In this document: positions 43,894-56,003 of the stretch, piece by piece | How positions within the stretch are numbered: position 1 is the first letter of the stretch | Layout of the letters: every line of letters starts with the position of its first letter | Origin: Hymenopellis radicata | Lineage: Eukaryota > Basidiomycota > Agaricomycetes > Agaricales > Physalacriaceae | Reading direction: 5' to 3' | DNA: 64,000 nt | Assembly (NCBI GenBank): GCA_015501595.1 | Contig: JADNRX010000106.1 | Location: 88,744-152,743, forward strand | Notes under the pieces: model-generated | What the model was told of the DNA's origin: nothing | Database searches by the model: none | What the model saw: the letters and a program-made list of their open reading frames with translations, nothing else | Made by a program: the position numbers and the translations under genes

Positions 43894-44583
43894 ACGGGAG
43901 TGGGTCAGGCCTGTAGTAGGTCGGACCGCAGGATCAGGTATGCCATGCACCAGCTGGGTATTACCAAGCTGAAAGGCGCATGGAAAGCCAGGCCTGACAA
44001 GATAGAAATCATCCTTGCCAGCGAGATACGGTACCGTCTGCTGGAAAGTGCGGAGGATAGAGGTTTTCGATAATACGAGCACCCTAGGATCCATGCCTTC
44101 GGGAACATGTGGGAGGATGGAATCTTGCTGGAGGACACGTAGACCGTGAGGTATTGGGATGGGCTTCTTGGACTGAGGGTCGACGAAGTCGACGCACACG
44201 AGCTCTACAACGCCACTGTCAAATATTCGAACACTAGCGCTGGGCGTAAATTCAACGATATCGTAGATGGGGCGGTTACAGAATCTCGGATGTTCAGGAG
44301 GAATCTTGGAATCATATTAGTACATACAGAGCAGCGCATTTCATGCTCGTACAAAGATCATCTTGGGTTCGATAGTAGCCATGTCCCTACATCTATTGAA
44401 CGCATCGAGCACTTGCATATTCTCGGCACGCTGCTGTTTAGTGTTCCCGCCCTGGTACACGTTAGTATGGTACGATGGGGAAGCGCACAAAGCATACAAT
44501 TCTGGTAGTCCCGAGCGCACGACGCGCCTTCGGCTGATTCTGTGGCCTTGTAGGTGGCATGTGTACAGCAATAAGACTCTCAC
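43894..44583 (-). other. Coding-like sequence of unknown origin abutting the GEN1 relic
   Basis: The minus strand reads YQGGNTKQQRAENMQVLDAF, then VDFVDPQSKKPIPIPHGLRV and ILPHVPEGMDPRVLVLSKTS, and runs in frame into the GEN1 relic at the breakpoint. I do not recognise a family. It may be the 5' part of a gene fused to the nuclease tail or a transposon-derived fragment. The left arm keeps only a gapped remnant (about 4430-4540). Confidence 0.35.
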
Positions 44584-44893
44584 GTGATCAGGGATGAAAC
44601 TAAACCCAGCTATTGTTGATACTTGTTGTCCTGTTATCCCAATTAGTCTGCACCGACCGCGCCAAAAGTATACCTTGAGTAGTACCGAGTCCTAAATGAC
44701 CTTCAACTAGAGCCCGAACGTCGCGGGTGAAGCTAACTCGTGGAGGGCCAAGCGCCGCGCCAACGGAGATTCAGAAGGGCAAGATCAAATCGACGACATA
44801 GTTATCGCTATGTCCTTCTTTCGCTGTTGGCTAGTTCGATTTTGACGCATCTGATAGAAGTTCAAATATCTCTTGAACAAACTTGTTACGGCC

Positions 44894-45990
44894 ATGTTGA
44901 CCTCGTCTCGGTTCCTTCGCACTGAGGATGCTGAAAGTAATCATCTTGTGACGGTGTCTGTGCTGCTTCCTCCCAGCTCCCAATCTGTGCTTGAGCGGCG
45001 GCTGGGTGATGCATTTACGTCGGACGGTTTCGACGAGTCTGCGAAAGCATGGAATGAGGAACGATCCCTCATTGTACAGGAAGTCTTAACTCAGCATCTC
45101 TTGCCAATCCAAAATGGGTACGGGAGTATCTGCGGGATGGGGTTGAGGACTGTGTTGCTAACTCGTGTGCTTACACTCTTAGGAGGGTTAGTAACTGAAA
45201 TCGCTTTCTCGTTCATTTAACTCATTCTGTCACAGCGTGTCGACGTGGCTGTCTATAGGGCTCCAGAAAGGGCTTTGGCGAGCATCACCATTGAATGAAC
45301 TCACAACCTGGAATAGCGGCATCATGATACCGCCTTCTCAGCCCAGGACTACGATCTCACATTCGCCAGCAACCGTCCCAGGTGCGTCCCCTCACCGCCA
45401 TCCAATGCATTCTGAATGTTGCGAGTCTGGGATACTGACGGTACGCATGCCACCGACGCGGTCCTAACCAAAGACGGCTGGATTAAAATCGGCGACCTAG
45501 GATAAATATACGGCGAAGGCTTCGTCTACATCAAAAGACAGAATCAAGGACATCATCATACGCGGCGGCGAGAACATTGCAAGTCGCCTCCCTACCCCAT
45601 GAAATTAGTACCCTCTGACGCCCAATGTAGCCTTCCGTTACGGTAGAAAACGCGCTATATAAAAAACCCCGAGTGTGTGAAGCCGCGGCCGTTGGTGTTC
45701 CCGACGAGCGTCTCAGGGAGCTGGTCGTGGCCTTGGTGAGCCTGGATATGATAGTTCAGCTTTCGACGATGGTCTGAAGTCAATGATGTGGTCACTATTG
45801 CATCACCGCGTAAACCTGATCTTGCGAGCTTGGTAGTTCAGCGTATAACAAGGTGTACTTCACCAAATTCGAGCATTTTGATGTCCAGATTAACATTTCT
45901 GAGTGTGAAAAAGACAATGAGAGAAAGGATGGTATCATTTTCTATACTGTATGAGAAGATACAGACAAAGGTGTCCACACCCTAAGTGGC
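44894..45990 (+). pseudogene. Acyl-CoA synthetase/AMP-binding enzyme relic
   Basis: Recognisable C-terminal motifs remain in several frames: LTKDGWIKIGDLG followed by a stop, EGFVYIKDRIKDIIIRGGENI (the hinge and A8 region of adenylate-forming enzymes, with a frame change inside), then SVTVENALYKNPRVCEAAAV and GVPDERLRELVVALV. Upstream text (FDESAKAWNEERSLIVQEVL) is less clear. Multiple stops and frame changes make it non-functional. Confidence 0.7.
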
Positions 45991-46024
45991 TGTGTTTTCC
46001 AAGACCCCGAGAACTAGACACCCA

Positions 46025-47923
46025 CTAGACCATTACATCTGTCATCAGAGCATTGTGGGTACCTATGTCTGCATTCACTCGCGCCCGCTCCCGCAGGAGG
46101 CCCCATTCAACCCACCAGTTGTCTGCATCATCCTCCGCGTCGTAGCCAAAGACCTCCTTGATTTCAATCCATTCTGGCGACTCCTCGAGATCGCCCACGG
46201 CTTCTAGAATGCCCACGCCCGCATCACGCTTCGCGCGCATGGAATCGTCGCGCATCTGTTGAAAGTCCCCGGGCGGGACCACCATATACTGTACGATGCA
46301 GGCTTCTTTCGCGTATACGGACGCGCAGCGAGGTTGTCGCAGGTCCTGGAACGCGTATAGGAAGCTCTGGATTTGGTCCTTTGAATGCAGATGTGAAAAG
46401 AGTTTGGCGAGGACTGCGCCGTCTTCGACTGTTAGTGCGCAGTCCTGGATGGATCCTGGCTAATGAACGGTCAGTAAACTTCTCAGGGATTGATCTTGGG
46501 AATAGACCGACCGGCATAGCGTGCACCGCTGCGCCATGACCACCATACGGTTGTCCACCCACTCTTCTAGCGGCGGTCGACCATCCACGGATACGCAAGC
46601 GCAGGTCGCCTCCGATACTAGTTCACCAAGTCGCTGTAGTCTGTGTCGGGAGCCGTTAGTGGTTTCGCTAAGTTATCTCGGTAGGAAGCCGTACTTGGGT
46701 TCGGAATATTGCAACATGATGGACAGTCCAGAGACAGGTGCGCAGTCATTCCACGTTCCTTCTGCTGGATCTCGTGGTCCGTAAACGTACATTCCGAATG
46801 ATGGCGACTTCCCGCCCTGTAACATTGTCAATATTTGGGGACAAGTCAACATGCAGTGTTTGCGCACTAAAGGAAAGCCAAGAACTGCATGCTGGTTGCC
46901 GAACCAATTAAGGAGTGTAGGCTGTAGCAACGTTAGGACGCTCTGGAATCGTACAAATATCGAGCTTGGTACGTACTGTGTCTGTTTCATAGACGTGTCC
47001 TAACAGAGGATCGTTTAGGATGAGGGATTTCGGTACGGTTACACTGCCAGGATAAAGCATGAATTCACGAAGATAAATGCACAAAGAAACATACCTATAC
47101 ATGCTGAGATCTATTGTGGGCGCCCCTTCTTCCTCTTCGTTCGCCTCCATCAAGATCTGGCGCGTCACCCCATGCAATCCATCACAACCTAAAATCACAT
47201 CCCCTTGGAGAACCGTTCCATCACTCAACGTAACGGTCACTGCTTCTGTATCTACTGTCTCCACCGTGCTCCCTAGTCGTATTTCAGCGCCCACAACGAG
47301 GGCTGTCTCGTAGAACAGACGTCGTAAATCGTTGATCTGTTTGGCGCGTGTCAGAATGAGCACGAGGCGACGAGACAAGGACACTGACATGCGCAAAGAC
47401 GAACTCTCCACGAGTCTCTCGCAGAACCTCCTCGTCCCAGAAATGACTTCCGAGAAGTTCGCCGGTTTCTTCTACAGCCGCAGTCGTGTTATTAGGGTAA
47501 GAAAGAAAGAACACGCGACGCACGCAGGTAAATTTTAAGGCGCCAGATACCTCGCCAATGGCGCGGACCTCATCTGTTAGGCCCCAGTGGTATAGGATTT
47601 TGGAGAGATTGGGAGGCATCTGACAGGCTCCGATCCGCAAGCCTAAAGACGTCTCATGAATTCCTGACGGTGGAAACAGCCGACTAGCGCACTTGATTGA
47701 CGTCCTCATCCTTCTCTAGAACCAGGACTCGATGGCCCACTCGCCTCAGAGCAATGGCTGTCGAGAAACCCGTTATCCCGCCGCCCACAATCACGAAGTC
47801 AATCGGAAGCGCGGTTTGCTTGGGTCGGTTGTGAAATCCCTTTGAGAGTTTATATCCGTCAATTTCCTTCCGCGGGGGCAAAATGTTAATGAACTCACTG
47901 GGATTCCAGGCATGGTTGGAACG
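46025..47923 (-). CDS. FAD-dependent aromatic-ring monooxygenase-like protein, with a frame break
   Basis: The ATG at 47923 gives MPGIP, and a following exon gives LPIDFVIVGGGITGFSTAIA, the GxGxxG dinucleotide motif of salicylate-hydroxylase-type flavoproteins. Later blocks are LGLRIGACQMPPNLSKILYH, AEIRLGSTVETVDTEAVTVT, VILGCDGLHGVTRQILM (the DG motif), FGMYVYGPRDPAEGTWNDC and LVSEATCACVSVDGRPPLEEWV. Then PGSIQDCALTVEDGAVLAKL leads to the C-terminus, with a stop at 46025. Around 46530-46540 the frame changes exactly where the conserved GD(A)AH motif should be (VVM to AAVHAMP). The copy may thus be inactive, or the base count is wrong there. Otherwise exons join in phase. Confidence 0.75.
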
Positions 47924-48139
47924 AAGGCAAAGGACAATGGCGCGGGATGGACGACCTTTCTTCGCTCATGTCGCGTTATAATGGAGATTCTCAGTGATTC
48001 TGTAATCACCGCTGATCCAGATGTTGGACCCACAACGCTACCATCATATTTACGTTGGGCACAACGGGATTTAATTACCCAGTGAGTCGGATACCCTTCA
48101 ACTCTAGACGATAAATCAACTAACTGTTGGTTAGAGGGT

Positions 48140-48604
48140 GTGTTGAGCTCACAGAGGGCGTTCTTCAAGCTTGACGAACATCTTCAATCCGTCTTTATCC
48201 TCCAGGTACGAAGCGTTAAAATAGCCGACAGGTTGGGGGTAGTGCACAGCGCGGGGGAGAGGTTGGCCTGGGCGCGTGTGAGATGGGCACACACATGGTC
48301 CAAAAGCCTGGCGTCTTATGCAACAAGTCGTGGGTTTATCCATCCACCTCCTCGTCCCGTTTCCACCTCCGCCTCCTGGAGAGAGATCACCCCAGCATGC
48401 TGCACTTTGGAATACGCGCTGCCAGGGACGTACTACGAGAAAGCGAGAAGGATCCTGTCATTCCGTGTGGCGGAGAGCAAGGAAGAAGCGTTAGAGGAGG
48501 CAGCCGCGATTTCTCCAGACAAGATATGCATCTTCACGGATGGATCAGTCGGACACACAGTTGATCGCGGCTGTAGCTATGCTGCGATACGAACCGACGC
48601 GTAA
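48140..48604 (+). mobile_element. LINE/RNase H-like fragment
   Basis: A 154-codon open stretch includes RLAWARVRWAHTWSKSLASY and ends with SPDKICIFTDGSVGHTVDRG, resembling the linker and first strand of the RNase H domain at the C-terminus of fungal LINEs. It stops soon after. No RT is adjacent. Confidence 0.4.
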
Positions 48605-48853
48605 AGTCCCCACAGACGGCGAATGAGTCGACGATGGTGGTTGTGGAAAGAAATCAAAACTAGTCGTTTCTTTACGTCAAGGCAGCGCATGACGTAAGTA
48701 ATCATGTCGTCACCGAGATGCAATTACTGAACTGCCAAGTCGCTTATCCACGTAGCTTGCATTGAGAACAACGACACCCAGATATACACGACAAGGTCAA
48801 ACGCCTACTGCAAGAATCACCGTCCAGGGATGGCTACATACATGCTCAATACA

Positions 48854-51782
48854 TTACAGATAAAATATATCGTTTTCATCTAAATCAACCGTTGTCTGCG
48901 AACTGGGCGGAGTCCCAGGATAAAACAAAGGCTCTGGCGCCTTGCCCTTGCTCCCTCGTCCACCGCCACCCCTCCCTCGACCTCTTCCCGTCGATCCTGC
49001 ATTTCGCCTGGTGGTCCCTGTCCCTCTCGCCGTCTTCGCTTTCTTATTCCGCCCACTCTTCCCCGCCAAGATCTGGTCAAACAGATCATCAGGCATGGCC
49101 CCCCGCTCATCAATCGGCTCTGCCCCGCCGCCCATGAAGCCGTCAATCATAGCATTGAATGCAACATCGCCACCACCGAAGCCCGAATACGAAGGAGCTT
49201 TGCGCTTCCCTTGTCGAGCACGCTGCGGCGGCTCTGCGTCCATGTCCATCATGTCAAGCTCCTCCCGCGTCCCGTCTATATTGGCAAAATCATCGTCGTC
49301 AATCTCCAGGACATCGTCATCATAGTTGGGTCGGAATGTCGAGGTAGAAGCGCGTCGCGTTGCAGGAACATCGTCCAGAATGACGATGTCATCATCCTCG
49401 TTGTGATCGTAAATGCAATCGTTCCGTACAAACATCTCATCATCCGGAAGGTCGGAGTTAGGATCAGGGAATGTAAACCACAGCAGACCATCGCCTAATG
49501 TTGCAGGAGACCATCCCAACGTTGACGGCTGGTCGTACATTGACGGATCCTGGTGGTTAATTAAGTGGTACGGCGCCGACCGAGTTGGCTCAAAGTAATC
49601 GTTTGGCGCGCGCTGAGGTTTAGGTCTAGCTTGAGATTGGCTTCCCGATGGTCCTGGTGCTGGAGGAGACGAGAACCTCGGAGTTCTTGCCGCACGTCGC
49701 TCCTCGTTTGGCGCGCGCTGAGGTTTAGGTCTAGCTTGAGATTGGTTTCCCGATGGCCCTGGTACTGGAGGAGACGAGAACCTCGGCGTTCTTGACGCAG
49801 GTCGCTCCTCTTCCTCGCCATCATCTCGTGCTCGCCCCTTTTCTTTCCCTTTGCCCTTTGCATTCTTCTTCCTTTCCTTCTCCTCCTCAACGGCGGCATA
49901 GTCCTCTACCAGCCCCGGATGCACCTGGTGCATAATCCCCGCAGGGATCCACATTCTCAGTGTGCTATCCGGTTGTGCCGTTTCCTTCTGCGTCTCGCCT
50001 CGAATACTCGTTGTGCCGTCATCATAACGTGTCCCTTTGATCCCCTTCTTGGCGAGTTCGACCAGCTGTATGGGACAAATCTCGACGCGAAATTCCAAGA
50101 GCTTGTCCGTTGAGACATGCCGACGTGTCCCAACAATCTTTGTAATGAGCGGATTTACATCTGGGATGTAGCGGGGCTGTGACTGCGAAGCCGATGTATA
50201 CGACTGCGAGGGGCCTTGATTGACAAAGACATCCCGCCGCCTCTTTTCGATATCCTCGGAAGCTTTCGTAGTCATAGTGAGATACTTTTGCACCAGGGAT
50301 GTCGGTGTTCCCACAGCGTCTTGTCGCGCAGGCCTTAATAGACCGCGGATCGTCCTGTTGTCTTGACCGGAAAGAAGTCTCGTCTCCTTTTCCTTCGCGT
50401 CCGCTTCAAGCGCCGCCCGTCTGAGCACGCGTATTACCGCTGCCTCCCAAATAAGCGTTCGAAAGCGTGAGATAATCAGAGTCCGAGTGCCCCATTCGCC
50501 AAACTTTTCCTCGCAGAAACCAGCAAGACTGGTGATATTCAATTCGCCATTATCCCACACTCGCGCTGTATTCAGGTGCCGAATGGGATTGACGTATGAA
50601 TCGAGGATGGCGAGATCGGGAAAGGTATTCGGAAGGACTAGAGAAGCATTGCGTCTTCCTAGCTTGCCGCTGGAATTGGTGTTGATTTCGGCGTTCATTC
50701 GACGTCGCCACTCGGGGAGAAATGTGTTAATGTTTCGGGCTTCGCGCTGCTGGTATGCCCGAAATAGTTCGTCGCCGTAGCCAAGCTGTGCTAGACCACT
50801 GGCAATTTTAGGGCCGCATCCGCGGACGCCCTGCAATATATGTTATTCCGCAAAGGAAAACCGCACATGAACATACCTCGTCGTAGTCTCCGCCACATAA
50901 TAGAGCAAATAGAATTAGGCCACCCCGCGTTAAGCCAGTTTTACGCTGGATGGCATCGGCGTTATAGATATTGGCGTGATGCACACTCGTCTTGCCGTTC
51001 ATGTCTCGGGCGGGATGCGCTTGATTACCAGAGATAAACATACTCATGCTATACGACTATGTTAGTGTCCTGATATTGAAGAAATAGCCAACTTACTTCT
51101 TGATAACCGTCTTGGCTCCAAAAAGAAAGGCATCGACATCGTCAGTCATGACGGCGTCAATGTCACCATTCGCGTTCATCTGAGCAAGCTCTGCTTCAGC
51201 CTCACCACGGGCCATAACCCATTGCCAGCCAAAGTGGTTGATGAGCTTCTTCATGTCTTCGGTAAGATGGTGGGAGCCGGATTTCCCCATTTTACTTTTA
51301 CGCTGCATGAAAGGATTTCAGAATAAATAGTAGGTACACACGGCTGTTTGGCGCACCTTGACTTTCGGTCGCTCGCGTCCGTCAAATACAAATAACGGGA
51401 GTACAAGGTCTCTGGCTGTAAGAGAGTCAGCAAGTGGGCAACTTTCCAAGACATGACTGACCAAGACTCTTGAACTTGAACAAGAGGTTCCGCAATTCTG
51501 GATTCTCGCCAGTGTCGCCTTGAGTCTTGGACGTAGACGCGTGTGGTACCAGATGCTGGCGTCGATTCCTATGCGGTACGCTCGTCTAGCACAAATTAGA
51601 TCCATTTGCCTTTGAAAAAGGCGTGGTCGCACCTTCCCGACGCGTTCTTCTCGAAACCGTCCATGGCGCACAGATGGGTCAATGACCGAGACTCGCCGGC
51701 ATCGTTAATTTCCTGGGCGATTTGAGACAGCGGTAGGGCGAATAACAACAGGGCTTACATCCCAGAGGCCTGGCACGCCCAT
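48854..51782 (-). CDS. GEN1/Yen1-like XPG-family structure-specific endonuclease
   Basis: Rad2/XPG-superfamily nuclease of the Holliday-junction resolvase (GEN1/Yen1) type, nuclear. The ATG at 51782 gives MGVPGLWD, and the next exon continues EINDAGESRSLTHLCAMDGF. N-region motifs are RIGIDASIWYH and LPLFVFDGRERPKVK. The I-region contains GEAEAELAQMNANGDIDAVM and TDDVDAFLFGAKTVIK (metal-binding acids), and RGGLILFALLCGGDYD leads into the helix-hairpin-helix GVRGCGPKIASGLAQLGYG. A 660-codon terminal exon carries a chromodomain-like stretch, Lys/Glu-rich and Pro/Ser-rich linkers, a 35-residue tandem repeat, an acidic segment and an Arg/Gly-rich end, stop 48854-48856. It is the apparent parent of both C-terminal relics. 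Confidence 0.9.
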
Positions 51783-52669
51783 TGGCGATGATGACGGTTA
51801 TTGGTAGAGTTTGTTGGTCCTTGTTGACGCGATGCATCCTTTGTTTATTTAATTGTTAGCACCGGTCTTTGTGCTATAGGCAGATACTTAATAGTTCTCA
51901 AGATTACTGTAGCTCTTGAACTGAAGAATGTACGTCGCGCCATTGATATTTGACTGCTTGTATAGGCGCTCGTGAGCATCATGCTCGCGATTGGCGCTTT
52001 CTGTGAATTCTGTGTGTCTCCACTAATGTACATGCTATCGGCCACGCGTCTTAGTTTCTCTGTGACCCGCTCTCCTTAGGCCTTCTCCAGAAACGCGGGA
52101 CGACGGTAAGTGGGCACTGGGGAAGGATGGATGACGGAAGCCTTTGCCTAGTCGCGTCTACTCAGTTTGTTAGGAACAATCCGGCGCCAAGCTTCAAGCT
52201 CCAAGATCTTTTGTGATTTAGCTGTCACCCAAACGCTGCCCTGTGCCCTCGACATGCTCTCCGCGGTGTACGGGCGCCATACAAGTTCTTCGCCAACCGT
52301 GTCCTCCCGACAAGGCTAACCGGGAATTTAACCGTGCGACCACTCGGTCTTCGTCTTCCGAATTGGAGGTACATTTTGAACATTGCTGTGGTCTTCGGGA
52401 ATCAAGACGCGACTACAGGTTAAAGCGTAGGGATGTGCAGGACGTGAATGGATTCAGAGTGCCGTTCAGAGCCGCGTGTCAGATGCCGAAAGATCAACCG
52501 GCAAGAATAGGACCAATCATGCCGCTTGCCCACGCGTTGTTCTGGCTCGCGCGTTGCGTGTCTGGGTTGCTTCGCCGAGAGGCCTGCGTTTCAATTCGGA
52601 AGAGCCGTGAATGTCTAGCTTATATAAGGCCACATCTCTGCCGTTCTCCCCCATCACACCCACCGTTCA
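51783..52669. other. Divergent intergenic region
   Basis: Between the nuclease (minus) and the DUF5519 gene (plus). A plus-strand open stretch at 52243-52896 has no recognisable family and overlaps the next gene's first exon in another frame, so it is not called. Confidence 0.5.
52621..52629 (+). promoter_or_regulatory. TATA box of the DUF5519 gene
   Basis: TATATAAGG about 42 bases before the ATG at 52670. Confidence 0.6.
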
Positions 52670-53530
52670 ATGAGCCTCGTCTACGCCAAACCTGCACCCC
52701 TCTTCCACGATATGCTCGCTCTCATCCACAGACACCCTCGCGCCGCCATCATGACTGGCGTCCTCGGCTTATCCGTTCCATGGCTTGTGGAGAACTACCA
52801 CAAGTATCTGAGCCTTGGTATTGGCGGTCTCCCATACAACCCTCTCGGTTGGATGATCTCCACCTTATTCAAGCCATTTGGTCGCGAAACCCTTAGTGTC
52901 ACGCAGTACGATAAAGACCAGAATCAAGAGACTTGGCTTGACCCGGAAGCGATTCCGGAACGTCGTGGATCGCGTCCAGTGACCGGCTGGCATTTCCTCC
53001 CTCATCGCCAGATTAACCGTCTCCCTACCGAAGAGATAGCTGCCGTACGTCCAGATCATCTTCGCGTCTGCACTTAGTGAACCCCTTTTCAGCAACTGGA
53101 TACTCTATTTAAGAAACACGCCGAAGCCAATCCCGCATTGGTAGAACTCACCACATCTCCCCATGAAAGACACGTCAAAGGGATGCTTGTCCGCTCGTCC
53201 ATCGTACCACACAAGACCGCCGCTACGGCCTGGAACGAGATCGGACATGTTCATCCCCCAGACCATTCCATGCACGTCGTCCTATCGCCTGCGGACTGTA
53301 AATTGGGTATGTACATGCCGTATGACGTTCATCGCTATTTTTGACTTGCACGAATAGTTATCGAACATGGATGGGGAGAGCGCCACCCTCTTAGCGGTGT
53401 CCGTGGCGTTCCTATGCCAAAGGAGTACTTGTTGATCTACGCACCTCGAAACCAGGAGGAGTTGGATGTTTTGGAGCGTATCATCGTCGCCGCTATTGGA
53501 TTCATGACGAACAGCCGGGAAGTGCAATAA
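52670..53530 (+). CDS. DUF5519 (luciferase-like domain) protein
   Basis: The ATG at 52670 opens MSLVYAKPAPLFHDMLALIH, then a hydrophobic segment TGVLGLSVPWLVENY and YNPLGWMISTLFKPFGRETL. After an intron come ALVELTTSPHERHVKGMLV, TAWNEIGHVHPPDHSMHVVL, and in the last exon EHGWGERHPLSGVRG and YLLIYAPRNQEELDVLERII. These are the H-x-HP..SMH..L and GWGERHPL blocks of the fungal 'luciferase domain' family PF17648/DUF5519. Family function is unknown; the N-terminal hydrophobic stretch suggests membrane association. Three exons, stop 53528-53530, intact. Confidence 0.85.
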
Positions 53531-53714
53531 TCTGTACTACTTCATATCGTTTGAAACTTTGCCACTCACTAATTATTTTTATTGTTATCTGTAACATCAC
53601 TCACTTGAATTTGATCATCCTTGGAGTAGTGAGTGAACGTCTGGTTTGACATGTTCACTCCGTTCTACTGTACGTTGTGACTCCGAGACGATTTCAACTC
53701 ACGGAAGTACGCCA

Positions 53715-55833
53715 CTAGTTTCCATAAGGATCAGCACTGCCATACTCCGGGACGACACTGGGATCCGCATCTGATTTGAACTTGTAGCGAACTAAAAAAA
53801 TCAATGAATGGGCTCAGCGAGGTTAGATTGATTACGCTTACGAATAACGTGATCCCCAGCATTGTACACATCGCCAAAGTAATCCTCCTTATGGTACGCT
53901 TTCTTCGGCCAAGCTCTGTCATAATCTTCGTCGTAGCCGTCGTCGTCATCATCCTCGCCGGCGCTGGTCTCCGAGTTCGCTCCCTTCTCACGCTCCTGGA
54001 CGAACTTGGGAAGCTTGATAGGCCGATATCCTCTAGGATTCCCCATACGGTCCATGAACCTGCACTCCGTGACTGCCCACAGCGTGTTCCTTGTCCCATC
54101 CCAAGCGAGGTCGACCACGTCGTTGTTTCCAGTTGCGAGTTCGTACACCATTTGACGTCCACGGACATCCCACACCTTGATGACTGCTGCTTCTCCGCCG
54201 CCGCTAAAGATTGCTATACGATTTGAAGCATAACGAAGAAAACAGCGATAGCAAGCACTTACTGGGCACACCATCTGGATGAGCTAATGCGACCGACGGT
54301 GTAGCGCGGTCATCGTTTTCAATCGTCAGAACCGGTAAGAGTTGGCGCGTATCCCATAGACGAATATGACCATCTGTACACCCAGAAGCAAACACGTTAG
54401 GAGCTGTGAATGGATCCGTAGATAAAGACCGAGTATAGCCGCCCTGTCCGAGGAATTTGGTTCCGACTTTGCCTCCATGCTCCACGTCAATAGCAATCAT
54501 TGCGCACTTCTCTTTCATGACCGTGATCATTGCATTGGGGGAGGAAGGATGGGCTATCCATCTATTGATATCCCAGTCCTTCAGCGTGCTCTCCAATGAC
54601 ACGACTGAAGTCGAGAGACTGCCAGAGGAACATTCGATACGTCCTGTCCCATAGGAGTGATAATCATCTTGAAGGCGAAGCTGTCCTCCGATACGCTCCT
54701 TGCCCTCAGACCCATGGGTCGGTTGGCTATCGAGGGCCCATACACATAGTTTCCCCTTTCCCGCTCGCACTAGGTTTCCGTTAGAGAACACATGGATGGG
54801 ACCCCGGAAATCTCTGGAAGCCAACGTGTGCACAGGCAAGTCGTTGTCCCAACTGAAGGACTTGACGCGTTGGTCGTCAGCAATGAACAAAAGTCGGCGC
54901 GACTCCTCGGTGGTAATGAAAGGAGCGTAGTTCGCCAAACCAACGTGCAGCCCGTGGCATCGAAGTTTCCCCTCCTCTGAGAGACGCACGTAAGCAAGGC
55001 CAGGCGTGTCTTCGTACCATCCCGTCATCCCGACGCAGCTGTGGTTGGTGGATATGCATAGATTGGTGGGAGCCATCACTGTATCGCTGGACACCTCACA
55101 TCGGGCTTCATACACTGCCTGAGCCGCCGCATGCGTGTAGGGTGAAGACCACGATGAAGGAAATTTGTCGTTGAAACGAGAGAGTAAAGTCGTCGACTGG
55201 TGAGGTTTCTGCACTGCAAGTGCGTCCCAGGATTTCAGCTCCCCAAATATGTCTTTGCATGCGGCATCTGTATTATTGGTACTCAACAACCAGGATATCA
55301 ATGGATATTATGGTGCTTACCGGCCTCATCAGCTCCTCCTTTGCTTTTAAAGAATTCGGCAGTGGCCCACTTCAAATTGTCCAGAACATGGGCGCCTGGA
55401 AGGGAATATGAGGATCACAATTTGAAGAGTCCAAAAACGATAACTTACTCAAGATTGGCAAACCAGGCTTTTTCCTAATGATTTCTTCTTCGGCGTGCGC
55501 AAAAGATCTGAACTTCCCATCTTCGAAGATCCAACGTGCGTGATACCCACCCGCCTCATTGTTAGTACTGACTGCCTCGTCGACAACAGCATCAACATGT
55601 TCTATAAGACCCTCTCTCTCGTTTTCACTTGCAGCTCGCAAGAGATCAAAGAATTCCGCAAGAAGGGAGGTGAAAAGTCTCTGCCGTCTGTCAAATACCG
55701 ATTCGCCACCTTTCGGCCCTTTTCGATCCTCTTCATCGTCAGCCTCGGGGTCGCGGCGGTCGATGTTTTCGTGCATGAAGGTCGACAGTCGCGATTGACA
55801 ATCGGAAAACCTGACGTCGAGTTGCGAGGACAT
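53715..55833 (-). CDS. WD40-repeat-like protein, paralogue 1
   Basis: The ATG at 55833 opens MSSQLDVRFSDCQSRLSTFM. An acidic stretch and helical N-terminus (LFTSLLAEFFDLLRAASENE) follow, then a large exon with WD-like blades: LAYVRLSEEGKLRCHGLHVG, LLFIADDQRVKSFSWDNDLP, HTLASRDFRGPIHVF, VFASGCTDGHIRLWDTRQLL and, after an intron, AVIKVWDVRGRQMVYELATG and VVDLAWDGTRNTLWAVTEC. The last exons give YHKEDYFGDVYNAGDHVIRY and SDADPSVVPEYGSADPYGN, stop 53715. The whole length matches the adjacent gene at 56.0-58.1 kb. The precise family is unknown to me. Intact as far as read. Confidence 0.75.
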
Positions 55834-56003
55834 GGTGGATCGAGTTCAAGTCCCTTGCCGCTGTGTCTGTCGCTAAACTTTACGTATTAGCTGTCCTATA
55901 ATTCAGATCACGCCTATAGGTCGTAGATGAGCGAGATTGGATTGCTAATAGAATGGAGCACGCAGGCGAAGGTAGCAAGTAGCTAAATAATGGGTTATTT
56001 GAT

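Larger units (their letters stand above)
37980..44065. repeat. Right arm of the large inverted segmental duplication
   Basis: Reverse-complement counterpart of 4425-9477 plus 15087-15238. Contains the GH71 relic, gene B (minus), gene A (plus) and GEN1 relic (minus). It lacks the Copia element and retains about 0.7 kb lost from the left arm. The outer limit near 44.03-44.06 kb lies within an unknown minus-strand coding-like sequence; matching in the left arm becomes patchy there. Confidence 0.88.

Noticed and set aside
52243..52896. 217-codon plus-strand open frame
   Set aside because: Overlaps the first exon of the DUF5519 gene in another frame and shows no family features.
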